Made by a program: the position numbers and the translations under genes. From Coturnix japonica (taxonomy: Eukaryota; Chordata; Aves; Galliformes; Phasianidae), in contig NC_029529.1 in assembly GCF_001577835.2 (NCBI RefSeq), forward strand, positions 11,109,380-11,173,379: a DNA stretch of 64,000 bases, read 5' to 3'. How positions within the stretch are numbered: position 1 is the stretch's first letter; each line of letters opens with the position of its first letter. Of this stretch, positions 26,262 through 41,387 are shown piece by piece. The notes beneath the pieces are model-generated. The model was not told the DNA's origin, made no database searches, and was given only the letters and a program-made list of their open reading frames with translations.

Positions 26262-26645
26262 AGAACTGTAGAATCATTCACGTTGGAGACCATCTCTCAG
26301 ATCCCCAGGTCCAACCCCAGCCCACCCTTCTGTGCCCACATCCCTCAGTGCCACATCCCCACAGCTCTGAACACCCCACCGCTCCCTGTGCAGCAGTGCC
26401 AGCACATCTCTGCTCTGTCTGAGAAGGAACGTTTCCTAACCCCTAACCTGACCCTCTCCTGGCACAACTTGCAGCTTCCCGTCCTATCGCTGTTACCCAG
26501 GAGCAGGGGCTGACCCCCACCTCACCGCAGCCTCCTCTCAGGAGGTGCAGAAGGTGATAAGGGCTCCCCTGAGCCTCAACCAGACCACACAATCCCATTC
26601 CCTGAGCTGCTCCCCATAGTACCGGTGCCCCCCACCCCTCACAAC
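26262..26645 (-). mobile_element. CR1 LINE fragment, antisense
   Basis: Reads as the reverse complement of CR1's 3' region. It begins at the element's 3' end (AGAATCATTCACGTTGGAG), then shows the hallmarks CAGGTCCAACCCCAGCCC, CTGACCCTCTCCTGGCACAAC, GTCCTATCGCTGTTACCC and CTCCCCTGAGCCTC. It covers about 380 bp of 3' UTR and distal ORF2, is diverged and 5'-truncated, and lies just upstream of the ADCY9 CpG island. It is a LINE remnant with no intact coding capacity. Confidence 0.88.
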
Positions 26646-29600
26646 TCCATTACCCTCCTCTGGAAGGTTCCTGTTTGCACCGTGCGCTGCACACAAAGGC
26701 AGGGGCAGCTTGAGCGTGTTTACCCTGCACACATGAAGAGGAGACTCAGAAGCAACAGAAATGTGTCTTGTTCCCCCTGTGCTCCATAAAGCAGGACTTT
26801 GTGTTGAAGACAAACAGAATCACATCAAAGATGCTGCGTACATCACAAGTTTTACCCGGAGTGACCCACATGATCCCAGGTTTTGGTTACTCGCTTTTGA
26901 TCTCCACTTATGAAGTTGTCTCCTCTTTCCCAGCTCTCACATATTGGCTTGGAGGACGGTGAGATGGGATCAAATGGGACCGAGGAGACATGGGGCAGGT
27001 CCAGCCCCTCTTGGGAAGCTTCAGGATTGCTCAGTGTCCTCTGCTGTCTGAGTAAACTTCTTATAAGCCCATGCCACTAAATCCATGTATTTAGCCTATA
27101 GAATTCGATTTACTTCCCTTCTCAGAGGCACAGCTTTGTCAGCTCTCCTGATGATCTTTTGTTTGACATTCATAATATTGAACTTTGCTGCTTATCTGGT
27201 GGAGCTGTGCAGAACCGCTCAGGGGGGGCCCTGAAACGTGGCAGCCCACATGATGCTTTTTTAGGCTTCACAAGCCGCCTCCATGGGGCACAGAACACGG
27301 ATGGGAGCCGCTGGCAGAACAACAGCGGTGTGAATGTCTGCCTGGTGTAGCTGGGGAGGAGGAGTGTGCTTTAGGAGTTTGTGGTTTATAGTGTATGCTG
27401 GCACGGGGAAACTTACAGCCTGGAAGAAAGGCAGCATGGGCACCATGGATGGGGTCTATTCATCCCATCCGGTTCAGGAAGCAGCACAAATACTGAAGGA
27501 AAATATGGCAGAACCTGTTCAGTCCATGCAGAGACAGTGATGCTCAAGGGAGAGGAAGAGATGCCACTTCCCCTCTGTCCCACCCTAACAGAGAGCAGCA
27601 TTCACCTTCTAATAGACTTCTGCTCAGCATCAGGGCTGAGCTTCTTCTGGACCCCGACAACCTCTGGGTGATGGGGAAAAAACAGCCATCCCTGCCTTCT
27701 GCTTACAGCTGAGCAGCTGAGCAGCAGGCAGTGTTTGGGATGACTGTCACTCCTCTTACATTCAGGTTCACCGTGATGCTCATCACACTTTTCTGTGCAA
27801 GCAGAGCACAACGCTCACCTTTGGCATCTTTCCCATGCAGAGCAAAGGAGGCTGAGTAAGTGATGCGCTCTTCTCACTTCCTCGCGGTGACCAGGTTCTT
27901 TGTGTCTGCTCTGCATTCTCATCCCCCTTCAGAAGGAGCTCAGATTACCCGCGTTACCATCACAGCTTCATCTCGAGATGCTTTCCTGCTCTGTGCTGCA
28001 CTCACTGCAGACTCACTTAGCAATGTCTGCTGCCGGGACGTGGCTTCCCCTGAAGCTGCCTTTCTGTAAAGCGAAGGCAAACTTCAAGTTTATTGCTCGT
28101 TCCATTCATAACGAGAAGTTCCCCTGACTTGCCAAGCTGCTGAATCAGCTCGGGCACCTCACCCTTGAGTCAGCAAAGCCTGAAATAGAAACTCGCTCTG
28201 TTTCCGAGCACAGGAAGCACCACTGTTGTCTGCAAACACAGCCACATCCAACATGGTTTTTTTATAACTCCAGCTCCTCGCTGGAGGAACTTGAATGACA
28301 TCCTTGAAAACAAAACAGAGCAAAACTGTTTTCTTACTTGCAACAGGGAAGCTTGGATTGGTATGAATGGAGCTGCACGGGGTGGAGGCACTGAGGAGCA
28401 AGAAGCAGGAGGACCAGTGGCAGGCGGGGAGAAGCACCGACATCCAGCATGGCTGCAGCTGCTTCGGATGGTCAGAGCTGGGGACAAGGGACAGCCAGGC
28501 TGGAGCAGAGCACCAGGCCATTGAGGAGCAGTGGCAGGAGGACAGGGTGGGAGCTGAGAAGCCGATCAGAGCTCAGCTGTGGAGATGTCCATCTGAGATG
28601 CCCTGAGCAGAGCGGAGTCTTTCCCTGATAGGCTATGACCATAAAATAGCTAAAAGCTGTGAATTGAACACTTGTATTCAAGGGGTGTGGACTTATGTAG
28701 CTGTAAAATCATCAGCAGGACTTCCGTGAGTAGGTGGCAGGCAGTGAGAAGCCACGTACAACCAGTCTGTATGTGCTGCACTGGGGAGGAGTTTCTATGA
28801 CTCCAAGTCAGGCCACTGAGAAATGTAGTCCCAGTGTTAATTCACATTAACATGTTTTCCCTTCTCAAGAGGCTGAGCTCATGTTTTACCTTGCAGATGC
28901 ACCATCAGTCATTTCCAGCACACCACAAGGAGATGGGAACGCCAGCGTGTTTGATGCTTTGGATTATTCAGCTGAAAAGAGGTGGAGAAGAGAACAATTG
29001 TGGCCTTATGCAATCCTCTTGTGCACACTGCATGGGTTTTGAAGAAAGACCTGCTGCAAATCCACCCAAAATCCCAGCTCTGGGCCTGAGTGCCGCAGGG
29101 AATTACACAGCTTAAACCTCAGTGCAATGTTTGCTGTGTGTGCATTGAGCCCTTTTCTGAGCTCAGGTTGCTGAGGGAATCACGTTGTGCTGCTGTCCCT
29201 GAGCTGTGCTGGAATGGCAGCAACACGACGTTCCCATCTCCTCATACAGCAGCTTTATCCTTCCACTCTCTGAATGTTGCAGTGTGTTTTAAGTGTAAAT
29301 CTGTTCTCCTGTGGTGTGGGTGCCAGAATCATGGTGGGGGGGGGAGGGAGGGAAAGAGAAAGAGAAAGATCCATGGCAATTTTCTATATTTATTTTGCCC
29401 AGAAAAGATGGGAGAGAGGCACCTGCACGGCTCTGCACAGGAGTTCATGGGCTGGCTGTGCTTTTCTGGGCACACAGGAGGCACACGATGTCCTCTGCTC
29501 CCCTGGGGCAGACAGGTCTATGTGGCAGTACTGCCCACAGCACCAAGGGATGCTTATTTCTGTGACAATTTCTACATGCAGACATTCCATGAGCTTGGAA

Positions 29601-31210
29601 AGAGCAGCTTCTACTGTCCTGAAACAGTTTGTGTTTGCTCAGAACTTCACTCCACTGCATCTGAAAGAGGAGCAGGAACAGATGGCTCTGTGTCCATAGA
29701 GCAAGGTGGGTGGGTGAGTTGGGAAGCAATAGGTACTGAGCTTATACTGAAAAGTGAAAGATGGCAGGGTGAGAAGTTATGCAATCACTGACAGGACTTA
29801 GGAGGAGTAGAGCAGGTGATGGTCACACCTGGACCACACAAGCAAGGAATGCACCTCAGGTCAGCCCCCGAGCCATGGAAGCACTTAATGAAGAATTTCC
29901 CATAGTTAGGACTCTCACTTCCCCTACTTGAAGCGCTCAAACCTCCGGGCTCATTGCAATGGAGGTGTGCTGGGCTCTATCAGATGTTCCATCCTGCCCT
30001 CTCTCCTCCATGCAGAGCTTCTGCAGGGCAAGGGAAGCTCCAGGAGTCTTCTGAATAAGTGGGAGAGTTCATCCATTTGTTAGTGAAAGCAGCTGGATCA
30101 GCTGGACGGAGTTGTCTGAGGGTCGGAATGTGCAGCAAGGAAGGGCTGCCTTTAAGCAGCTTTGGTCTCACAACGGAGCCTGAGCTATCTGAGTTAAAAG
30201 GGCAGAATGTCCTCACTGAGAAACGCAATTTAGAAGCCTGACAGCTTGAAAACAGCTGGAAGGGTTTGGGACTTCCTGGGGAGAAAAAAAATCACTTTTG
30301 GCTCAATGAGACGTGGAGGATTTGAAGCCCACAGTGGAAGTTTTAGGAGAAGGTTAGGACTAATGAAAATGGAGGATTACAGTTTCAACTGTTTTGCAAT
30401 CCTTGGCCTCGGTCCTTCAGACACTTTCACACATGCTTAACTTTATATGTGTGGTTTGCTTTGCTGACCTGAATGGGATTATTTACACGTGTAGATCTGA
30501 GGACGTGCGTAAATGTTGACAGAGTGGCAGATTCTGACCGTAGCATTTGTCACCAGGAACGACACGGTGTCAAGGTCCCACCGGGGGCTCACGGAGATCC
30601 TTAGTGCTGGAAAAACACCCCACAGCCAAAAGCTGGGAAATGCAGGAGTTCAGATCCCTGAGCCCATCTTCGATCTGCCCTCATGTGAATGGGATCTTTT
30701 GTTGTGCCACATCAGGGCGCCGTGCCACCAAATTGATTTGGCAGCTGTTAAAACGTGCACCTTTGTGCATTCTGACTCTATAGGAAGATGCTGCATGCCC
30801 TGAAGGACATCGGGGTTGGGAAAGGACACCTGGCTACTGGTGGGGTCTGAGGGGTTCCCCCATATTGTTCCCCTCCCTGATGGAAGCGGAGCATCAAAAG
30901 CGTTTCCTGGAGCACAGGAGCACGTTCTACCTGCTGAGATGTGATCTGCCGAGAGCCTCCGACCCGCCCATAAATCACCTCTGCAAACTGCGCCTCTAAC
31001 GTTTATTGGCTTGTTTCTGTCTGCAAGCCAAAGTGCCATTAGGCTGACTCATATTTTGGCATTTTGTGTTTGTATACAACGAGGCTACGTTTGCAAGCAA
31101 TGGAGAGAAAAAAAAGAAAACACAAGGAAACCCTTCTGGGGCAGCACTGCCATCCCTGTAGCCCGGCCCTGTTCTGCAATGCCCCCAAGGAACAGAGCTC
31201 AGCACCTGCC
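26646..31210. other. Intergenic DNA, ADCY9 to SRL (left part)
   Basis: I see no recognisable exon, RNA gene or repeat beyond a short G/GAAA-rich purine run near 29,336-29,371. Open frames of up to 233 codons (for example 29,090-29,791, plus strand) have no codon bias, no splice-compatible structure and no family resemblance. A lncRNA cannot be excluded from sequence alone. Confidence 0.6.
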
Positions 31211-31452
31211 CCTTCTTTTCTTTCCCTTTCCTTTCCTTCCCTTCCCCTTCCTCTCCCCCTTCCCCTTCCTTTTCTTTTCCATTTCCCTTTCCCTTTCTTT
31301 TCTCTTCCCTCTCCCTTTCCTTTTCCTTTCCCTCTCCCTGTCTTTTCCCTTTCCCTCTCCCTGTCTTTTCCTTTTCCCTTTCCCTTTCCCTTTCCCTTTC
31401 CCTTTCTCTTTCCCTTTCCCTTTCCCTTTCCATTTCCCTTTCCCTTCCTCTG
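31211..31452. repeat. (TTTCCC)n / CTTTCC polypyrimidine microsatellite
   Basis: About 240 bp of almost uninterrupted pyrimidines on the plus strand, mostly TTTCCC hexamers with TTCCC, CTCCC and TTTTCC variants. The purine strand is GGGAAA-rich. It creates spurious open frames of Phe/Pro/Ser or Lys/Gly/Glu repeats on both strands. Mirror-symmetric homopurine tracts of this length can form triplex (H-DNA) structures. Confidence 0.93.
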
Positions 31453-32254
31453 TGTGCTGGAGCTGGGAGAAGAGCAGTGTGTGGGGCGTGGGAAGGGGGA
31501 ATGCAGCAGCCACCAAAGCGGAAACTCTCGGATGCAGATGTGCGTGGAAAGCTTAAGAGCTCACAGTTTACTCTTCCTTCCTCCCACAGCAACATAACTG
31601 CAGTGATGTTTGTCATGGCAGGTAGGGCAGAAATTGGGCTTCTGGCTGGAAATCCTCTGTCCTGCTGAGAAACACCAGAATTAGGAGCAGCAACCATTAA
31701 CTGCAGCATTGAGGAACATCAGGCAGCACTCCATGCTCTTTGGGTCACCTGCAACCTTGGCCTGGCTGCTGGCACCACGGAAGGTCCCCCAGTGGCTGCA
31801 GGAGTGGATCTGGTGGCTGCTGCCGTGCTGCTGTGTTTTTTCTGTTCCTCCCACTGCTACTCCTGCTAATATTAGCAGCACTAATTGCTCGTTGCATACC
31901 ATGCGTGTGCATATTAGTGTTTCAGAACGGCTAATCGCTGTGTTCTGTAATTAAACAGCCACTAATGAGCATGCTGCAAAAGGAGCAGCCTGTTGGGTTG
32001 CACCCTGGCTCCCTGCAGAGCGCCCTTGGTCTTGCTCTGATAGAAGGCACTGCGTTGCCAGCTCCCCGTGCATGGCTGGCTGAGGAAAGGCAGGCAGCCT
32101 TCCATGGGAAGTCACACCTGGAGAGCCTTGGGGCTCCCTTCAGTGCAGGGAGAAGCGTTGGCCTCATGCTCACTGTGAGAGAAATCAATTGAGTTACAGG
32201 CGCTGCTCCTTGCCTCTGCAGCATAGAAACAGAAAACACATCAACTTCAATGAG
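31453..32254. other. Intergenic DNA between the polypyrimidine tract and a CR1 fragment
   Basis: I see no supported gene, RNA or repeat in this stretch. Open frames are short and unbiased. Confidence 0.55.
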
Positions 32255-32332
32255 AAAAGCCACTAGGATGGGTTGGAAGCGGACGGTCTTCAAGGTGCCT
32301 TCCAGCATAAGTCATTCTATGATTCTGTGACA
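32255..32332 (+). mobile_element. CR1 LINE 3'-terminal fragment
   Basis: GGGTTGGAAGCGGACGGTCT, then AAGGTGCCTTCCAGC and CATTCTATGATTCTGTGA match the CR1 3' terminus, including the diagnostic ATTCTATG/ATTCTGTG octamer repeats. Only the last 80 or so bases are recognisable and the copy is diverged. Confidence 0.82.
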
Positions 32333-35300
32333 CTTTCATCCCTGAAATGCAGCAGTGCTGCTGGGGGTGACGAGCTTACAGGAAGTATTTTTTAATGGGC
32401 AAAATACAAAAATCTGGGGGAATCTATTCAGGATTCTGAGCCTTATGCAGGGAGCAGCCCATCACCTCCACACACACCGGGGCAGGTGACGGAGACCTCA
32501 AGGCATTACATGGGGCCAACAAGGCAGTGGGACTGTCACCTTGTGCCTAGTGCCAGCAGTGACACTGCTGGGGCTGGGCAGGTCCTGAGCCCTGGGCTGC
32601 AGCACATTGAGGCTGGGAGCAATGCCTGAGTTTTCCATCCAAGGGATGCGCCAGAGCTGCTGCCAGCACTGAGTCTCAGGGGAATCGGTTTTCATTCTGC
32701 CAGGAGCATTAATTTCTCATGATTCACATCTCCAAAGCAGCTTTGGAAAGAAAATGTGCTTTCGCCAGTCAGACCTTCACACACGTCAAGATGCCACAGT
32801 TTTTTCCAGACTTTCCAAAGGAAGCCACGGCTGAGCGAGACATTCCTCCTCCTCCTCCAGCTTTCCTGCAACAACCCTTTCAGATCACTGAGCTAGACAG
32901 ATTGCTGGAAGGACACACAGACAGAGCAGGGCAGCAGGTCCCCAGGCAGGTCAGGCACCAACACAGTGCTCCAGGGACAGAAGCCACAGCCATGAAAGAT
33001 GTTGGCTGCTCACACCACGTGTCCCCAGGCTTTGTGATGGGGCAGCAGGGGATCCTGTGCTTGGGAGATCCTCTGTGGGTCAGAGCACACTCTTCCTAGC
33101 CCCTGGGAAGGAAGCACAATAGCCCCTGCTGTCTGCTTTCCCTGCCTACCCCTTCCTCACACCACAACAGTGAGAAAAACTAAGCAGGCACCCATGGGGA
33201 GTGAGTTTGGAAAAGATCAGGATTTATTAGACAGGCTGATGTTCAAACTGACAGTTTCATCCAAATGCACATGATCATGGGCATCTACACAGGCCTGTTC
33301 CCCAGCTATGCCACTCCCAACAGCATCTGCCCAGCACCCTCTCAGGATAGATGCCTGCAGCCCTGGTGCTGGGGACACAGGGGCTTGGGGTTTCTAAGCA
33401 AAACACCAATGTCTCCATACTCCCCTTCCCACAGCTCCCAGAGCTCCCCAAATACAGCTGAGAGGGTCTGGGCTGACCAGTCCCACAGCCGGGACCGGCT
33501 CAGTGTCACCCACCCCTCCAGCATGGGGCCAAGGCTGGCTCTGGCATTGGGCCACTGTTGCCATCGCTCTCACATGGGGTGCTGTGTGGGGCACTGCATG
33601 GGAGAGGGAACCCCCAATGTTCCCTACTAGGGAGGGACAGTGACCATCATGGAGGAGCCTCATCTGGGACCCTCACACAGTAGGGTTGCACAGGGTGTGT
33701 GGATGGCAAAGAGGAGAGAGGGGTGTAAATGGGAGAGAAGGCAATGAATGCTGAAGAAAAGCTGGAGCAAAATGAAAGGGTCTGGGAGAAGGATGGGAGC
33801 ATCCTGAGAGCAGAGCAATGCTGCCTTTGGGCCCGAGGCCATAGGGAGAGGTTGGGCTCCTTATGGGGCCTGAGGCACCCCAGACTGAACCCACCATCTC
33901 TAGAGGAACAAAGACCGCAGAGAAAGAGATGGCACAATGCAGCACTTGCAAATAGAAAGTTTGCTTCTATGTGCGTTGCTTACCGTGACAACGACACACA
34001 GCGTGACGGCAGGAACAGCGACAACGTGAGCACACTTCTGTCAGTGTTTCTACTCCATTAGCTCCTAAGAAAACCATGCAAATTTGCCTGGCTGAGGACA
34101 GTGAGAGGCGAGAAAGAGTGGGTGAGACAGAGAGGGACGACGATGAGCAATGGGAGCACGTAAAAGAAGGAAAAGGGAACAGCAAAGGGAGGCAGCAGCT
34201 CTGGGCAGGTCTGAGATCTCACAGCGCTGACTCATGAATGCATCACTTCTCTCCGGGCTATCCCGGCTGCATTCTCTGACACCTTTCCTCGCTTTCACTC
34301 ATTACCTGCAGTCCCCTCCCATGAGACATGCCCCTTCCCACGCCTGGATGCAGAGATGTCTCGTCGTAACCAGTCCAGCTCCAGTCCCACCGCCACGCAG
34401 AGGCAGGGAGCGTGGGAAGTCCCTGGGTGGAGTCCCACAAGCCCACCTCGGCTCAGGGGACCTCTTGACAGCACCCAGCCCCAGTGCCCAGGGATGTGGA
34501 GCCCCACGAACCTTCTCTCTTCACTTACATCCCACGTGGCAAAGGGAAACAATGGGTGCTGCCCTTCACACCCTCCTCATCACAACAGAGCCTTCCATGT
34601 CTTTCATTCTCTTTCCCTCGTTCATAGCCTTTGCCTTTTTCTTGCCTCACCTGGCACCTTCATGTCTTCTTGTTCCTAACATAGGTAAGTCCTCCAGCAC
34701 CAGAGCTTTCCTGGAGAGCAGCATTAGTGGTCCATTGGCAGATTGCTGGTGTGCTCAAAAGGCACCAATCTCCATCCAGACCGGCCTCTTGATGGCTTGC
34801 ACTGGGCTCAGCACCAGCCATAATCTCCCAGCCTTCACTGCTGGGTCTTGAGGTCAGCTCCCAGGGGAACATCACCTTCTCGAAGCAGTGCTCACTCTAC
34901 CAGGGCTGCTGGGGCTGAGTGTCGATGCACAGAGATGAGCCAAGAAAATCACAGCTAACGTGGGTGAAGCCTGGAGAACAAACCACAGAAACCTGCCTGG
35001 ATTGTCCTGGGGATAACAGGTCAGCAGAGTGGGGGAAAGAACATGGCTGGTGATCCTCCATTCCTGTTTCCCTTCGCAGAGTTTTACCCTCTGTGTCAGG
35101 GACCAAATCCCTTCATATGGCTCACATCCAGGCTGCAGAATCAAGTTAAGCTCAGCTGTTACGTGAAAGGAGAACTCCACCAGGCAACCTAAAAGTCTTG
35201 GAAGGAAAACCAGGATCAATATTTGCAGGGATTTGCAGGATGTTTGTGCTGTGCCCCAGGGCTCCTGCTGATGCCCCAGGTTTCTGTGTCACCGCTGTCC

Positions 35301-35480
35301 CCTGTGCTCTCATGCCGTGCCCTCATTCTTGCTCCCTGCCAGCTTCACGTCTGCAGAGGTTGAAACTCCTGTTCGCCCATCTCGGCGCCAGTGAAGAAGC
35401 ATCTACGGTTCTATCTCACCACACATTTCTCATACTTACAGCCTAAACATTGCCTTCTACGCAAAAGAACAAAGATAAAA
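32333..35480. other. Intergenic DNA downstream of SRL
   Basis: No exon, RNA gene or clear repeat is supported. The stretch separates the CR1 fragment from the SRL poly(A) region. Open frames (for example 34,234-34,851, plus) show no bias or family resemblance. Confidence 0.55.
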
Positions 35481-35498
35481 TGTCAGGAATTCACAGTT

Positions 35499-35504
35499 TT
35501 TATT
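35499..35504 (-). terminator. SRL: SRL polyadenylation signal AATAAA
   Basis: A canonical AATAAA on the minus strand 180 bp beyond the SRL stop codon, followed by a T-rich stretch suitable as a downstream element. This gives a compact 3' UTR of about 200 bp. Other, more distal signals cannot be excluded. Confidence 0.65.
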
Positions 35505-35684
35505 CTCTTTCTTATGCCCACCCATCTTCCCCTGCCATTGATGTCAATGACTCAAAGTCCTCATCGTACAGTAGCCTTTGCCAGTGTGGCACTCAAAGGG
35601 TTAACAAACCATGGCTTCTTGGACAGATAAGACATAAGCTCATTCACCGGTAGGAACACGAGGATGGTTATGGCACAGAACACC

Positions 35685-38151
<2,467 letters not shown>

Positions 38152-40681
38152 TTAGAGTACACAATGGCTGGAAGGTCCTTTAGTTATGATGTTGGCTCAA
38201 TTTGAGTTCAGTTGGAGTGAGCACAGGGTTGCGGGGGTAGTTTTGGAAAGCAGGTGCCACAAAGCACTGGACATGCAAGGGTTGCAGCCATGCTTGTCAG
38301 GTAGATGCCTCGTGCAAAAGGAGCTGGGGTGTTTGAAGGGTGCAGGGCTCCAGCCCAGCACAGGGAAGGCAAGCTCAACCAACAGCCCTGTTCTGTGCTT
38401 GGGAAAGATGGGAGGAGAATTAACCACTACAGCACCCATTCCACCCTGCAGCTTGCTGAGAGGCTCAGAGAGCACAGATGAAGGCTACCAAGGGGCCCAT
38501 GAGAACCTGTTCCCATGTGTGATTTCTGCCTAGGACCAATCCCTGATCCAGAGGGTGCTGGGACTGACTGGTACCATCAGCCCACGCTGCCCAGCCCCAC
38601 CAAGCCCCCATAGTGCTGGGCATGGTGCTGTCAGCCCTAGGACTGCATCCAGGGAGCCCAAATCAGGACAGAAATGGAGGGCAGAAGGGTGAGCTCCCAT
38701 TTCTGGCAACCTTCCCCATGCCCACTTCACTCCCAGAGACCAGGCTGCTCCATGCTGCCACCCAGACAGGAGCAAGGAACCTCACCAGCAGGCAGAGCAC
38801 CCATCTCCACTGCAAGAGAGCCCCAAAACCAATGTGATGATGAGCTCTTACTTCCAGGGGTGGTAGAGGGCACTGCATGGCAGCTTGTCACCCAACCCAT
38901 CCAGCAGCTCCCACAGCACCACTGGAGAAAAGGAACAGGCTGACAATGTCTCTCCATGGGGCGCAGCCTGTGGCCATGCATCTTACCCCCCATCCAGGAC
39001 AGGGCATCCACAGTAGGGCCAGCAGGACTGGCCCTGAGCCCTGCTTGTTCCATGAGCTGTGGGGCTGCATCAGCCACAGCCCCACAGTGGGAGCACAGCC
39101 CCAACCCAGGGCAGTCAGACTCAGCACCTTCTGCCTCCTCCGCCAGCAAACACACAGCCTGCCCACTTCTGTCTCCCTGGAACATTTGGGATCTGACTTT
39201 CTGTTCCCATGAGGGATAAAAACAAGTGTTGAAACCTTGGGCTTTTCTTATTAATTATTCCTCTGTGCCGCTGTATCGCTGCTGCTCTGTTCACTTGCTG
39301 GCTTTAATTGGGTTTCGGATTATTATTGTGCTTATCCCCTGTGATGTTGTGCCAAAGGTTTGAGGCGGGTCCCCACGTGTTGTTTCATAATAGGATCCCG
39401 GCCAGGTGTGGCTGCATGCAGGCTGGAGCCAGCAAGCTCCAGCTCCACTGCATGGATTGTGAGGCTCCTCCAGGTGCCATCCTCATGTGGCAGAGAGGCA
39501 AGGGGCTGTGCTAAGGCAGGCTGCAGGTCCCCAGCTCCATCTCTTGCTTTGCTTTGGGAAGCTGCTGGGCCTGGAGGATGTCACCCCATGAATGGCCTCT
39601 CCTTGCTGCCACCCTGGGTACGGGAACAGGGAGCATAGCACGTCTCCCACCCTGCTGCTGCTTGGCCTGACCTGCTACATCCCCCATTGTGCCCTTCCTG
39701 TACGGGTTTACTATCACCTTGACCGTGCTGCCAAGGGAAAAAAGGGCTCAGGCAACTGCCAGCTCCTGCAGACGATGACAGCAGCTCCGCCACGTGGCTC
39801 TCTCCAGCCACCAAGTGGCTGCTCGCTCCCAGCCCAGCCCAACTCACACTGAACTCTGCGCTCATCTCAGCTCATCCTTCTGGCTTCTGCAGACCTCACA
39901 CCGGCAGGTGATCAAGCCCTGTGTGCAAGTGGGAGAACCCCTGAGACCCTCTGCTTTACATCCACGGTTCTGCTTAAATCTCAGTAGCCACTTATCTAAA
40001 CCAGTGGGTTTCCAGAGCACGCTGAGAATCACAAAGCACCCAGTGAACAGAGCCAGAAGGGCTTCTCTCCCTCTGAAGGGACTGTGCTTGCCCTTAGCCC
40101 ACACCCTGGAGCACTGCTGCCCTTGGCAGGGCTGCTGCCCTGAAGGGAAAGGCAGAGAACTGCTTCTCTCTGTCAAGGAGGGACCATTTTCTACAGCAGT
40201 GACTTCTTGGGAAGTTCCATGTTGCTTCCAAGGCCAGGCTGCCCTCAGGAGGCAGCTCTGATGCTCTGGGGTTGGGATCCCCCCTCTTTACCCTCTAGTC
40301 CAACAGAAGGATGGCTCAGCCTGCGAGGCAAGGATGACCCTTCCCAGGGCAACGCAGACAACAAGGACAAAGCCTCTATCCTCTCCTCGCTCAGACTGCC
40401 CTAAGTGCCCTGCCCTCAAACCGGGTGGGTTCCAACCCCTGGGCAGGCTGCCCCAGCATCACCCTCTGCTAACCCACCCCTGTGCCCAGACACTGCCAGG
40501 GCAAGGACAGTGCAGATGAACCCACAGCAACCACGGGTCTGTGCACGACACACATACCCACAGATGCAGGGCAAGTCACACGTGGATCCTCACTCACCTC
40601 TGTGTCATGCATTCACCCCCAGGCGTGCACACCCACACAGGCAGCAGTGCGTACACACGTGTGCCTGCACAGCGAGAGGCG

Positions 40682-40715
40682 CAGATAAGGCAGCTATCTG
40701 ACATGCTAAATATAC
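40682..40715. promoter_or_regulatory. Candidate muscle/cardiac regulatory motif cluster
   Basis: CAGATA and TATCTG form a perfect inverted repeat separated by 7 bp (an inverted GATA-type pair), followed within 6 bp by CTAAATATAC, a 9-of-10 match to the MEF2 consensus YTAWWWWTAR. The AT-rich island sits against a CpG-rich stretch inside a muscle gene intron. This is motif evidence only. Confidence 0.3.
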
Positions 40716-41060
40716 CTGCACCGCTCCCCACTGCCGGCACGACAGCGAGCCAGCAGCCCCCGGGCTGCATAAGGGCTCTGCAGTGTCGGGTATGGAGGAG
40801 CCTGTTTGTGCCGGAGCGCAGGGCAGGGGCTGTGGGGTACGGCACGGGTCGGGATCTCCCCGTCGTTTTGCCGCAGTACGTCGCAGCAGGGACGCAGGGG
40901 ATGGGCAGCGCTGCTTGGCCTCCCTCCCAGCCCCGCTCCTGCGGCCGTTCCTGCCGGGGGCCGGGCAGCTCAGCCGGGCACGGCACGGGCCAGCAGCCAG
41001 CTCCAGCTCCAGCTCCAGCTCCCGGGAGGGCTGAGGCCGCCGTGCAGGGGCCGGGCGGTG

Positions 41061-41387
41061 TTACTGGGACAGCTGCTGCTGGGTCATGGGCTTAAAGTGC
41101 AGCCGGGGGGGATCAACGGGAGGTATTCGGGGAAGTTTCTGCACGTAGCGGGGCGATGGGTGGGAGGAGATCACCCCGCAGGGCTCTGCGCTCTGCCCCA
41201 CGGGTCGGTGGTGGTCCCGCAGGTCCACCAAGGAAGCCTTTGGGTCGCTCATCAGGGAGCTCACGCCGTCCTGAGGGGGTACCCAAGGTTTAAAAGCCCA
41301 GGGGAGGTGAAGGATGCTGCGGGCAGGCGGCGTGGTGCTGCTGAGCTCTGTGCTGCGGGACAGAAAGTAGCTGAACCATGAGCTCTG
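41061..41387 (-). CDS. Unrecognised coding-like terminal exon nested in SRL intron 4
   Basis: A good acceptor (long pyrimidine tract then CCCCAG|CAGAGC) opens a frame of 108 codons to TAA. The residues look protein-like: aromatic and proline motifs (SSWFSYFLSR, LPWAFKPWVPP), then SLMSDPKASLVDLRDHHRPV, then a Pro/basic end (YVQKLPRIPPVDPP, LHFKPMTQQQLSQ). Third positions are strongly C/G while first and second positions are mixed, as in real GC-rich bird exons. The same frame is open upstream to about 41,670, but competing frames are open there too, so upstream exons are unresolved. No ATG lies in the exon before SLM. It is not part of sarcalumenin, whose exons 4 and 5 splice across it in phase. 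No poly(A) signal is obvious downstream. I recognise no family. It could be the 3' exon of an unannotated gene on SRL's own strand, a broken remnant, or a chance open frame. Confidence 0.35.
   Translation of the reverse strand, partial: QSSWFSYFLSRSTELSSTTPPARSILHLPWAFKPWVPPQDGVSSLMSDPKASLVDLRDHHRPVGQSAEPCGVISSHPSPRYVQKLPRIPPVDPPRLHFKPMTQQQLSQ

Noticed and set aside
29090-29791. 233-codon plus-strand open frame in the ADCY9-SRL gap
   Set aside because: No codon bias, recognisable motif or splice/poly(A) context. Length alone is not convincing in 64 kb.
31011-31709. Phe/Ser/Pro and Lys/Glu/Gly repeat open frames on both strands
   Set aside because: Produced entirely by the TTTCCC microsatellite.
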